Source of the DNA: Serratia oryzae
GTDB lineage: Bacteria > Pseudomonadota > Gammaproteobacteria > Enterobacterales > Enterobacteriaceae
Direction: 5' to 3'
DNA: 64,000 nt
Assembly: GCF_001976145.1 (NCBI RefSeq)
Contig: NZ_MOXD01000010.1
Coordinates: forward strand, 124,201-188,200
In this document: in pieces, positions 55,277 to 63,790 of the stretch
How the letters are laid out: each line of letters begins with the position of its first letter
Position numbering within the stretch: position 1 is the first letter of the stretch
Position numbers and translations under genes: made by a program
The notes under the pieces: model-generated
The model's input: the letters and a program-made list of their open reading frames with translations, nothing else
Database searches by the model: none
What the model was told of the DNA's origin: nothing

Positions 55277-56515
55277 TTATGGCTTCAGCAAAGGCGAATT
55301 TCGCGCCTCGAGTGCCAGTAAGTATTTTGCCTCGTCGTAGCAGGTTCTGGCCTTCCAGCAGCGGTAAATGATCCTTATCCATTTGAATGCCAGAGCCCGG
55401 ATGGCAGATTGATGAGATTTTCCTTTTTCTCGCAGCCCCTGATAATACAGCTTGGCCCAGTATGATGAGTTAACTGTCTTCGCAGTCCATTCCACGAATG
55501 TCTGCCGGACGAACTTTGCACACTGCCAACGCCAATGTACCCAGGATTTCTGGCCACTTCGTTCTGTCACCGGTGCTATACCTGCGTAGTTTTGAATTTC
55601 TTCAGCGCTGTTAAACCGGTCACGGTTATCACCAAGTGCAGCAAGCATCCGTGGGCCCATACACGGCCCCATACCCGGAAGTGATTTGAACAACCCCGCG
55701 TCTGGCAATGTGTCAAACAGTGTTTCGATTCGTTCGTCATAGGTTTTGATGATTTCACTCACGACTTTAATTTGTGTCGCCAGTGCTGTTGCCATCAAAG
55801 CATTAGCCTCTATAACACTCGGGTCTGTCGTCAATGGGATCGCGTTATCAATACTCGCAACACGTTGCTCGGTAAGGGCCATTGCGCGGCCACCTTTGGC
55901 ATTCAGAAAGTTGCGGATCGTGTCGCGCCTGGCTCGTTTCAATTGTTGCAGACTGGGCCACCGGATAATCAGCTCACACAATAGTAAGCTACCCCGATGT
56001 GAGAACCACTCCAGTGGCTGAGGATAATACTGCTTAAGCGTGTTGATGAGACGATTCACAAAACGGCGTTTGTCTTCGACCAGCAGTCGACGCTGTTCAA
56101 CTAGCTGTTGAAGTAATCGAATATCCGCATTGTCGGGTTCAATGGCTTTGATCTTTTCGGGATAGCGTAGCATCAGCTCTAACGCTAACTCAGCATCCTG
56201 CGGATCATCCTTCGCACCACTTGGCCAAAAGGTCTGCCGATAGCGGGCCAGTGACAACGCGTGTACTGGAAAAACAGTGACAAATGGGTACTTCTGGAGA
56301 GCATACACTACCGGGCCCTTCTTCAGCTCGAGAGCTATAGCGATCCTGCCTTTTACCTTCTGGTGTAACTTGGTAAGCCAGATATCAAGCGCTTCCGGAG
56401 TATGTTCAACCACATGGAATATACGCTCACCGTTTTTAAACTGAACGCAGACATCGTGTTTTTTATGCGCCCAGTCCAGACCAACATGAGCAGCAAATTG
56501 ATTAGTCGCAGTCAT
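55277..56515 (-). CDS. IS110-family transposase (DEDD recombinase)
   Basis: 412 residues from MTATNQFAAHVGLDWAHKKH; AAGGAG precedes ATG. The RuvC-like DEDD residues are seen in HVGLDWAHK, IAIALELKKG and GAKDDPQDAELAL. The C-terminal Tnp domain has LPGMGPCMGPRMLAALGD and the serine in AKTVNSSYWAKL. The 46-codon upstream extension lacks conservation. Apparently full length. Confidence 0.93.
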   Translation of the reverse strand: MTATNQFAAHVGLDWAHKKHDVCVQFKNGERIFHVVEHTPEALDIWLTKLHQKVKGRIAIALELKKGPVVYALQKYPFVTVFPVHALSLARYRQTFWPSGAKDDPQDAELALELMLRYPEKIKAIEPDNADIRLLQQLVEQRRLLVEDKRRFVNRLINTLKQYYPQPLEWFSHRGSLLLCELIIRWPSLQQLKRARRDTIRNFLNAKGGRAMALTEQRVASIDNAIPLTTDPSVIEANALMATALATQIKVVSEIIKTYDERIETLFDTLPDAGLFKSLPGMGPCMGPRMLAALGDNRDRFNSAEEIQNYAGIAPVTERSGQKSWVHWRWQCAKFVRQTFVEWTAKTVNSSYWAKLYYQGLREKGKSHQSAIRALAFKWIRIIYRCWKARTCYDEAKYLLALEARNSPLLKP

Positions 56516-56748
56516 CACCAACTCCTTTTCACCGGGGATTGGTATGCATTCCACGCTCTTCGAAAGAAATATAGTCAGCAGTTTGTCTGCATGCCCTGAG
56601 TATTCGTTAGCGAACGTGGAGCACTTACTGGCTCGAAAGCAAAGCGGCAATCATCAAATCACATGATTCTGGCACAATATTCGTAACCAGTAAGCGCATA
56701 CCCTGAATCACTTAAAAGTGTAACTCTCAGGGTTCGAATGACTATATC
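56516..56748 (-). ncRNA. Probable bridge-RNA region of the IS110 element
   Basis: 233 non-coding bases between the element edge and the transposase start. In IS110-group elements this end encodes the bridge RNA that pairs with donor and target DNA. Position and length fit; the RNA's loops were not modelled. Confidence 0.55.
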
Positions 56749-56935
56749 TGGCACTTAGCAGACCATCATACAGAGCAACCGCAAACCCAGCATATGCTAG
56801 AAAGGTGTCGGAGTTCTACACATACCCACCGCCAGAGTCTGTTCGCACGCTCACAGACCGCTCCCGTTTACCGGGGTGCTGGGTGGCCCCCGGCTGCACT
56901 AGCTTTTCTGACCGTGGATATGTGCATAACTCAAT
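56749..56935. other. Right part of the broken palindrome and gene-free flank
   Basis: Begins TGGCACTTAGCAGACC, the missing half of the repeat. The remaining bases up to the stbB stop show no gene. Confidence 0.6.
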
Positions 56936-57310
56936 TTATTTTTTCAACATGGACAGGTTCGCAATAGCTTTTTTTTCTGTCAGGTTAGCTTCCGTTTTTA
57001 TATTCTCTTCAGCTCTGGAAGGTACTGCCGGAATAACATAAGTAGCTGCCGTTTTGGATTGATTACCGGTCACCTGCTCTATCAGCTTGATCACATTTTC
57101 CGCTGTTACCTCCCCATTAAAAAAAACACTAATTAAACTAACCAACCGAGGATCAATAGACGATAATGCAGCCCCGCAAATAATAGACTGACGATAAAAA
57201 TCACCACGAACTTGCGTAGGCAAGCTTTCAACATAGTGTTGCGTCAGTTTATCCTGCGGATATATTGATGGATGCAGGTACGCGATTATTTTCTTCCGTT
57301 TACTCTCCAT
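56936..57310 (-). CDS. stbB: StbB-like plasmid partition adaptor
   Basis: 124 residues; begins two bases after the parM stop. Small basic, helical protein (MESKRKKIIAYLHPSIYP) with disordered C-terminus, in the position of the StbB/ParR DNA-binding partner of a ParM operon. Similarity to ParR itself is not visible, so the name rests on context and recall of StbB. Confidence 0.7.
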   Translation of the reverse strand: MESKRKKIIAYLHPSIYPQDKLTQHYVESLPTQVRGDFYRQSIICGAALSSIDPRLVSLISVFFNGEVTAENVIKLIEQVTGNQSKTAATYVIPAVPSRAEENIKTEANLTEKKAIANLSMLKK

Positions 57311-57312
57311 AG

Positions 57313-58272
57313 TCAGGCCCTGACCATCGCCTTGACCAGAGCAAATTGCGGCTCTTCTATTTTGCTCACCTTATGCTGGGAAAAGTATTTCTTAATATAC
57401 GGATAGATAATCTCAGCCCCGCCACCAGTCAGATAGATACGGTGCATGCCACTGAAGGATTCAATTTCATTTTTAACACTCTCTGCCAGGGACGAAGACT
57501 CCCTTTGTATTACTGCCTGGATGTTGCCTATTTGCTCTACGTCATTAATTAACGTACACAAATAGTCTTCATCAGCATGATTTTTGATGATCTCCCCTGC
57601 CACATAGTAGCTGCTTGGCGTAGACGCACTTATCAGAGCATTCATCACGGCACGAGTGATCCTGGATGTACCTATTTCAGCATTCCCTTTGATTTCGCTA
57701 ATGCTGTCAAATCCGCCCTGAATAATGCCACAGTCCAGCGTTGTGCCCCCTAAATCAACAATCAAACTACGCTCCAGGGGCGTAACCCCATCGGCAATGA
57801 GGGAAGACAATGCGGCAGGTAATGATTCTGGCATCACGTTTACCTCTATGATTTTAAAAACTTCGCCTTTATTCAATGAAATATCGCGGAGAACATTCTT
57901 TTTCTTTGCGTCAATATTCACTTCGTTCGGCTGATTATCAGCATCGAAAAATTCGGTCACCGGCAGGGTAACCGTCAATATAATGTCCTGGGGTGGCAAA
58001 CCGGATGTCAGCAGCGCATGGTGGATAGCCAGCAGGTTTGTGGTGCTGTATTGATAACTGACATGTGTGGTGCCAATGGCCGCGGTACTCCCCAGGTCAT
58101 GCGAATACTTCTTCCCATCAACGGTGTAATTGAACACCCTTCCAGTCCCCAGAATAGCCGGACTCCAGCCATCCTTGAAACTGTTCCCCGACAGATGTGT
58201 CTTGATTTCGCCCTGTTCCAGCCAGGCAAGTTTTACGTAGGTCGAACCGTCATCACAAGATATGTTGAGCAT
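57313..58272 (-). CDS. parM: ParM/StbA actin-like partition ATPase
   Basis: 319 residues with the actin-like fold: N-terminal phosphate loop DDGSTYVKLAW, the second phosphate motif LIVDLGGTTLDCGI and the adenosine motif YLTGGGAEIIYPY. ParM filaments segregate plasmids; in an ICE it could stabilise the excised circle. The partner gene follows and a repeat array lies upstream, the classic parC-parM-parR plan. Confidence 0.93.
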   Translation of the reverse strand: MLNISCDDGSTYVKLAWLEQGEIKTHLSGNSFKDGWSPAILGTGRVFNYTVDGKKYSHDLGSTAAIGTTHVSYQYSTTNLLAIHHALLTSGLPPQDIILTVTLPVTEFFDADNQPNEVNIDAKKKNVLRDISLNKGEVFKIIEVNVMPESLPAALSSLIADGVTPLERSLIVDLGGTTLDCGIIQGGFDSISEIKGNAEIGTSRITRAVMNALISASTPSSYYVAGEIIKNHADEDYLCTLINDVEQIGNIQAVIQRESSSLAESVKNEIESFSGMHRIYLTGGGAEIIYPYIKKYFSQHKVSKIEEPQFALVKAMVRA

Positions 58273-58298
58273 ACGCTGTCTCTGATTGAGTATGGAAT

Positions 58299-58462
58299 TG
58301 ACTCATATTGAGAAAAAATGAGTCCCCGAAAACACGCTTACCTTCCGACGGATCAATCATTGAGTCCATTCTTAACTCAAATTGAGAAATTTATAATTTC
58401 CCTACCGCATCATTCCCTGCCCTGACTCAAAATGCGTCATGAACTGTCTCACATTGCGTCAC
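58299..58462. repeat. parC-like centromere/operator repeats upstream of parM
   Basis: Four related sites: GACTCATATTGAG (58300), AACTCAAATTGAG (58374), GACTCAAAATGCGTCA (58424) and TCTCACATTGCGTCA (58448). The shared pattern CTCAnATTG repeats, plus extra TTGAGT copies. It would be bound by the StbB/ParR-like protein for segregation and autoregulation. Confidence 0.72.
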
Positions 58463-58541
58463 ACTTTATGCAGCAAACCGGTTGTCCCGATAACGCATCT
58501 GCCGTAATGTAAGGGTGGAAAAATTCTGGAGGTTAAGGACC

Positions 58542-58778
58542 ATGACCAACAAGACATCAAATCAACAGGATGATATTTGGGGGGTTATCGCTAAAGGATT
58601 AGTAGAAGCCATAAAGATGGTGTTTTCTGCCTTTATTTTTGTTTTCACATCAGGAAAAAGTAGCAACTCATCTGAAAATATTAAAGAAGAGAACGGAATA
58701 GGCGAACTACGTAATGGTCATAGCGGCTATGGATACTATGTAAATGGGATGAGAACAGACCAAGACGATGAGCGATAA
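58542..58778 (+). CDS. Small ICE protein with one hydrophobic segment
   Basis: 78 residues from MTNKTSNQQDDIWGV (GGAGG upstream). One membrane segment (VEAIKMVFSAFIFVFTSG) and a polar C-terminus. Divergent from parM, convergent with traG-type gene. No family recognised. Confidence 0.65.
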   Translation: MTNKTSNQQDDIWGVIAKGLVEAIKMVFSAFIFVFTSGKSSNSSENIKEENGIGELRNGHSGYGYYVNGMRTDQDDER

Positions 58779-58810
58779 CATAATCCATTGTTACCACTCA
58801 TCTTTTTTCA

Positions 58811-60322
58811 CTATTTCTTACTCATTCCTTTAGTAGCTACTGTTTTAGCTGTTTCTAAAGCGATCTTCCCACCTTGTGCACCTGCGGCACGGCTCCCATC
58901 AGAAGCATTCATGAGTGATTGAGATATAACTCCCCCAACCTGCACACCACTCCAACTCACAGCCCCAAACCAGAATGCGGGCAGCACCACAAACATCGAC
59001 CCCAGCACCAGATTCATGATCCAGCCCTCGGCACCAACATTGCTGAACCAGTTGTAATAACCGTTCGCGCCGGTGTAGACGATCTCGATCAGCCGGTCAT
59101 CCATCCAACTCCCCAGTTCCCACCAAAACGTCACAAAAATCATCGCAAACAGGGCGAAGGTCAGCGTGACCACCACTTTGGGATCGTACGTACCGAACAA
59201 CATCACCAGCGGGATGCAGATCACCATCGCCATCATCAGGACACCATGTACCATAGGTAGTGCCTGACGCAGCGCATCGAACGCCGGTAACTGGGTCGAC
59301 TGTGCCGATAATGCCCCCAGGCCGCTGACCATCTGCTTGAAGGAACTGTCAAGATCGATACCCGTTCCCCGCTGGCTCCCTGCCATGTAGGTTTCATGCC
59401 CCCCGGACATCAGGGTATTTTGCGGGCTGACCAACCAGCGCAACAGGTTCTCCTCCCAGTTGGCCGGGTCCCTGGCTTTCATCCGGTTGACCACCTTGGG
59501 GTCATAAGCGGCCGACAGTCGACTCTTCAGGCCAGTCCCTGCCGAACTCCACCAGGTCTTGCAACTCGGATAGCCTCCACGCCCCACGTCGGGGTAGCCA
59601 CTGTCCCGGCTCTCGTTGTAAGGCCACTGCGAACGGGGCGACGTCGACGTGTAGTAGTCATAATACCCGGCAGTATTCAGGAAATAGCGTGAGCCTATCC
59701 ACCCCACCGCATTGATGGTGGCCGCTGTCAGTTGGCCATGGGTAGACTTCAGTTTGAAATACGCCTTGGAATAGCACTGGCTGGCAAACTCCTGCACCTC
59801 CTGGCGGAGGATCGGATCGATAAGTTGCGTATGCTGTACCTCAAAGCGCAGTTGCCGCAGCTCCTTGCCACAGGGAATGGACGCAATGGCGGCATGGGTC
59901 ACCCCTTTTGACAGGTTGTGGACCAGATACCACCACATCGGCACCTTGGCCACCTGGCCGTTAAAGTCATTCAGCAACCCACCGTAGCCCGACTCATCGG
60001 GCTTGGGCACATTGGTACCGCATTGCCGGGAACGGGTCTGGTCAAACTTCATCACCGTCAGGTCCACGTCTTTAAACGGCATGGCGCAGAACAGCATCAC
60101 CACGAACGCCACGTACAGCACCTGCTCGATACGGGGTAACGCCAGCGCCCCCTTGTTGCCCTCGTCATCCCCTTCAGTACGCACCTTCAGCCACACCCCG
60201 GCCACCTTCAGCGCCAGCGGCAAGGCAAACAATCCGGTGGTAGTAATGATGATCCACAGGGCGTTATTAATCAGCCAGCCCAGGAACACCAGGAAAAACT
60301 CCAGATAACTGTCCGTCGTCAT
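58811..60322 (-). CDS. traG: TraG N-terminal-domain conjugation protein
   Basis: 503 residues with at least five hydrophobic segments. The N-terminal part (MTTDSYLEFFLVFLGWLINN) and the soluble loop rich in conserved Cys and Trp match ICE proteins of the TraG_N type, which act in mating-pair stabilisation. Starts in a TGATG overlap with the upstream gene, giving a contiguous operon. Inner-membrane. Confidence 0.88.
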   Translation of the reverse strand: MTTDSYLEFFLVFLGWLINNALWIIITTTGLFALPLALKVAGVWLKVRTEGDDEGNKGALALPRIEQVLYVAFVVMLFCAMPFKDVDLTVMKFDQTRSRQCGTNVPKPDESGYGGLLNDFNGQVAKVPMWWYLVHNLSKGVTHAAIASIPCGKELRQLRFEVQHTQLIDPILRQEVQEFASQCYSKAYFKLKSTHGQLTAATINAVGWIGSRYFLNTAGYYDYYTSTSPRSQWPYNESRDSGYPDVGRGGYPSCKTWWSSAGTGLKSRLSAAYDPKVVNRMKARDPANWEENLLRWLVSPQNTLMSGGHETYMAGSQRGTGIDLDSSFKQMVSGLGALSAQSTQLPAFDALRQALPMVHGVLMMAMVICIPLVMLFGTYDPKVVVTLTFALFAMIFVTFWWELGSWMDDRLIEIVYTGANGYYNWFSNVGAEGWIMNLVLGSMFVVLPAFWFGAVSWSGVQVGGVISQSLMNASDGSRAAGAQGGKIALETAKTVATKGMSKK

Positions 60323-60690
60323 CACATCCCCCAACGGTAACTGGTGAATTCAATCAGCAATGCCAGGCATACCATCATCACTTCAATGCGGTAGACCACG
60401 CCCCGCGAAGGAGCCTGACGCAACAACGTTGCCCGGACACGGTGAAACCACATGGCAACCACGGTGACGTACAGCGTCAGCCGCCAGAACAACAGCGGCA
60501 CACGGGCCTGTTCCAGCCAGTCCGTCAATGCGGTCTCATTCCCGGCCAGATACACCCCCAGCGCCGTCGCACATCCCGCCAGTAGCAGCACCCCCACCAT
60601 GCCGGCAATAAAACCGGCCGCTCTACGCCACCGGCGCGCCCCCCTTTTCTCGGGTTGGCCTTGGTCCTTCAATACTCTTGCGGTCGCCAT
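60322..60690 (-). CDS. Small conjugation-operon membrane protein
   Basis: 122 residues with about three hydrophobic segments (GFIAGMVGVLLLAGCATALGV; LLFWRLTLYVTVVAMW; MMVCLALLIEFTSY). Linked to the TraG-type gene by TGATG and to the next gene by two bases. Only conserved as an ICE protein in my recollection; function unknown. Confidence 0.78.
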   Translation of the reverse strand: MATARVLKDQGQPEKRGARRWRRAAGFIAGMVGVLLLAGCATALGVYLAGNETALTDWLEQARVPLLFWRLTLYVTVVAMWFHRVRATLLRQAPSRGVVYRIEVMMVCLALLIEFTSYRWGM

Positions 60691-60692
60691 AA

Positions 60693-62114
60693 TTACTCCT
60701 CCGTGGAGTTGCTGAGCCCCTGGACAGCGCTGTCATTTTGTTGACTGTCCTGGCGCAGGCTGTTATCCACTTCCCGCGCTTCCTGGCGGGTGATCGCCAC
60801 CAGAATGGAGTTGTTGCTGATGGCTTTGCGTATCTCCATCTCATTTTTCAGCGCCTGGATCTCACGATCCAGAAACTCCAGGCGGCGATCCGACTCAGCA
60901 ACGATGGGTTCTTGTGCTGCCACGCTGGGCTCCGATTGCCCCACCATCAACATACGGCGCATCGCCAATGCGGTGGTGATGGTGTCGGCCATCGCCAGTT
61001 CCCCAGCCAGACGCTGCACCAACGCGCCATTGTCCGGGTCATCCTTCAACGCCTGGATCACACCACGGGTCACGGCCAGATCGCCGGTTTTCAACGTTGC
61101 CAGATTGGTGGCATTGGGAGCCAGATTACCGTTCACCAGCTTGATCAGCGTTTCCTGGTTCTCTTTGGTGGTTTTTTCCAGCATCGGAGAAAAACCCTCG
61201 CCCGGTGTAGAGGTGCCTGGCTCATTTTCCAGTCCACCGCTGTTGCACTCGCTACCGCTCACACAAGTGCGTAGCGCCCGATCCCCCAGAACTTTCGATA
61301 CCGCCTCTGCGGCTTCAGCACTGGTTTTATATTTCTGACACAACGCCCCATTACAGGCGCTGGAACTCACCGCAGCATCACTGGTAGCAGGCTGTTTGTT
61401 GAGGATGTTGTAGCCTGCTTTGGCAATGTCATAGGTGGGTTTGATGGCCTTCTGCCCCGTCCCTCCACGCTGCTGGCCCCCCACCCATTTCACCCCTTCT
61501 TTACCCGTGGATTTCTTCAAGCTGTTATCTGCACGGATCGCATCAGACGTACTGGCAATCACGTTCTGAAACTCCTCGCCAATCGCCGTTTGCGTCAACT
61601 TGCCCGACAGGGTGTAATCGGCCAGTTTCTTCGACATCGTCTGACAGTTGAGCTGGGCTTTGTCGAACGCCACATTGGCCTGCAGTACCCCGTTGGTCAG
61701 CAGTTCGTACAGTCCCGGATTCGCCCGCTGGATTATCATCGCGGGCAGGCTGGCCACCGCGCCGGTGGCCCCATTAATCACGTCCCCCATCATGTTCTTG
61801 AAGCCGTCCGTCGCCCCGTTGAGCTGGTTCTTGACCGTGGTACTCAAATCGAAGTTGCCGCACATCAGGTCATTGTTCCAACGGACACCAAGTCCCATTT
61901 TCTCCATATTGTTTGAACTCGGCGGCTGGGATATCACCGTACCGCCACCGATGGAGTAGAACAGGTTATCGTTTACCGCCCCCTTCACTCCCTTGCCGTA
62001 ACCGACGTTGGCCTCTTCGGCGCTGAGATTGAACGCCGCAAATGCCGGTGTTTGCCAAACCAGCAGGGCTGCACTCGCCAGCGCCCCTGCTTTCAACCAT
62101 GTTGTCACTGTCAT
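60693..62114 (-). CDS. Integrating conjugative element protein, TIGR03755 family
   Basis: 473 residues with a signal peptide ending ALLVWQTPAFA. The mature part (FNLSAEEANVGYGKGVKG, MCGNFDLSTTVKNQL) is Ala/Asn-rich and matches the TraH-like TIGR03755 proteins of G-type conjugation systems. Periplasmic, probably part of the secretion channel or pilus assembly. The tail is rich in Gln/Asn. Confidence 0.88.
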   Translation of the reverse strand: MTVTTWLKAGALASAALLVWQTPAFAAFNLSAEEANVGYGKGVKGAVNDNLFYSIGGGTVISQPPSSNNMEKMGLGVRWNNDLMCGNFDLSTTVKNQLNGATDGFKNMMGDVINGATGAVASLPAMIIQRANPGLYELLTNGVLQANVAFDKAQLNCQTMSKKLADYTLSGKLTQTAIGEEFQNVIASTSDAIRADNSLKKSTGKEGVKWVGGQQRGGTGQKAIKPTYDIAKAGYNILNKQPATSDAAVSSSACNGALCQKYKTSAEAAEAVSKVLGDRALRTCVSGSECNSGGLENEPGTSTPGEGFSPMLEKTTKENQETLIKLVNGNLAPNATNLATLKTGDLAVTRGVIQALKDDPDNGALVQRLAGELAMADTITTALAMRRMLMVGQSEPSVAAQEPIVAESDRRLEFLDREIQALKNEMEIRKAISNNSILVAITRQEAREVDNSLRQDSQQNDSAVQGLSNSTEE

Positions 62115-62132
62115 TAAATACTCTCCCTCAAG

Positions 62133-63080
62133 TTAGAAATCCGTGCTGTAAAGGAACGTCTGCCCGCGCTTCTGGCAGCAAGAATAGGGTTGCCAGAGTG
62201 CCCAGGCGTAAGCGCCATCCGTTGCTATCGGGTTGCTACTGTCTGGGAATACGGCACAGGAAGACGAGATGGCGGGGGCAAGACGCTGCCATTTGTGGTT
62301 TTTGGTGCCGGTGTTTTCGGTCACCGGCTCCGGGGGCCAGTAGCCATCGCGCTTGCTGGCCGTCATCGGGTGATAGACATGTACCTGGCCGGTGCGGGTG
62401 ATAATGTCTGCCGTGCGTTGGGCCACCACGGCAGCGGTCTTGTAGTCATCGACCTGGGTGACAAACCCGCTGCGGGGGTAGACATTGCCCCACATATCCC
62501 CGGTCGAACCGACCTCCCTGAGCCCTGGGGTGACAGCCTCCGGGTAAACGCTTTCCGGGACACCGCTGCGCCAGGCCAGCGCATCCAGAGTACTGAGGAA
62601 ATACGGCACAAATGCCGTGGCCGAACCAGAGCAGGTGTAGCCCATCGAGCCCAGGAAATTATTGAATACCTGGGCGGCCAACGCGGGATGGCCAATGGCA
62701 TCGGCGTTCTTGTAACGCAGGTTGTCTTTACGCAACCCCCGCTTCTGTTCGTTATTCCCACCGCCCTCGGCAAGTCCCGGAATACCGGTACCGAGCATCG
62801 CCACGTCTGACCAGGGGTTATCACCGGTCTGGGCATAGCTGGAGACCACCGCATTGGGGATATAGTGTTTCACTTTGACGGAGGTGAGGATGCGGCACCC
62901 GCCCCAGCCGCAATTAAGCCAGTAGCAGATACCGGCAATCCGGTACTCCAGGCAGGAGGGGGAAAGCGCACTGGCGATGATTTGGGCCGAGTTGATTGCA
63001 CTGGCCGTCAACGGTTGTGTCGCACAGCACAACAGCAGTACGCCGGCCAAACGGTGGCGACGCAAGGGAATAAGGTTCAT
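62133..63080 (-). CDS. Integrating conjugative element protein, TIGR03756 (TraU-like)
   Basis: 315 residues, N-terminal signal peptide (ending AVNS-like SAINSAQ), and a Cys-rich region CLEYRIAGICYWLNCGWGGC. Later Trp/Cys motifs (WALWQPYSCC) are typical of TraU-type DNA-transfer proteins. ATGA overlap with the TIGR03757 gene. Periplasmic. Confidence 0.9.
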   Translation of the reverse strand: MNLIPLRRHRLAGVLLLCCATQPLTASAINSAQIIASALSPSCLEYRIAGICYWLNCGWGGCRILTSVKVKHYIPNAVVSSYAQTGDNPWSDVAMLGTGIPGLAEGGGNNEQKRGLRKDNLRYKNADAIGHPALAAQVFNNFLGSMGYTCSGSATAFVPYFLSTLDALAWRSGVPESVYPEAVTPGLREVGSTGDMWGNVYPRSGFVTQVDDYKTAAVVAQRTADIITRTGQVHVYHPMTASKRDGYWPPEPVTENTGTKNHKWQRLAPAISSSCAVFPDSSNPIATDGAYAWALWQPYSCCQKRGQTFLYSTDF

Positions 63081-63484
63081 TGTGCCCCCTTGTACTCGGC
63101 TCGTTTGGCTTCAGCCAGGGCAACATCGGCGGTGCCGTAAACCACCTCACGGTCGCCAAACACCACGGCAGGGTATTTTTTCAGTCCAAGACCATAGGCC
63201 TGGATAACGCCCTGGTAAGCTTGTGCAATACGCTGTTCTTTCTGTTGCCAGTCTGGCGACTGTAGAATTGCCTTGGCCTGTTGTTCAGCCTGACGCGGGT
63301 CAGCCGATAGCTCACCGAACACCTCGCGTTGAACCGTCTCCGGTGCATCCAGGTAAACCACCTGATGTCCGGCACCTAATCCAGTGGGGGGATGCTGGCT
63401 GTCGGTATACACCACGGTCGCCGCCTGTGCCGATAAGGCCACACATCCGATAACCAGCAGGAACACCCTGTTTCGTCTTTTCAT
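63077..63484 (-). CDS. Integrating conjugative element protein, TIGR03757 family
   Basis: 135 residues from MKRRNRVFLLVIGC (GGAGTGAATGTG upstream). Signal peptide to ALSAQA. The conserved core is LDAPETVQREVFGELSADPR and a C-terminal VFGDREVVYGT segment. First gene of this minus-strand conjugation run within the window. Confidence 0.9.
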   Translation of the reverse strand: MKRRNRVFLLVIGCVALSAQAATVVYTDSQHPPTGLGAGHQVVYLDAPETVQREVFGELSADPRQAEQQAKAILQSPDWQQKEQRIAQAYQGVIQAYGLGLKKYPAVVFGDREVVYGTADVALAEAKRAEYKGAQ

Positions 63485-63642
63485 CACATTCACTCCTGTG
63501 GGGCAAAACCGCAGGGTGACGTGCGTTGCTGACAAAAACAGCAAACAACTCTAAATGCATTGGGGGAAATTAGGGAGAGTAACCACTACGTACGTTATTG
63601 ATGGCCTGTCGCGATAGTCATACTGGGAGAGCCCTCCCTGAT

Positions 63643-63668
63643 GGTCTGCTAAGTGCCAAAAGCGGACC
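63643..63668. repeat. Intact palindromic repeat, type 1
   Basis: GGTCTGCT and AGCGGACC with an 8-pair imperfect stem around TAAGTGCCAA. On the minus strand it equals the two halves flanking the IS110 element. It lies at the border between the conjugation operon and the next cargo gene. Confidence 0.8.
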
Positions 63669-63790
63669 TAGGCATTGTGGAAGACTTCAGTTCATCATTC
63701 CTTTTGTTGACTCAAATTACTGGTCAAATTCTCATGTGTATGGTATGAGTAAAATCTCGGTGGGTGGAGCGTTATTGTACAAGGAAATGT

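Larger units (their letters stand above)
55251..56748 (-). mobile_element. IS110-family insertion sequence inside a palindrome
   Basis: About 1.5 kb with no terminal inverted repeats noticed, as expected for IS110. Boundaries are deduced from the split palindrome: flanks ...TCCGCTTC and TGGCACTTAGCAGACC... fuse to the intact repeat at 63643-63668. There is 26 bases on one side of the transposase and ~233 on the other, upstream of it. Confidence 0.85.
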
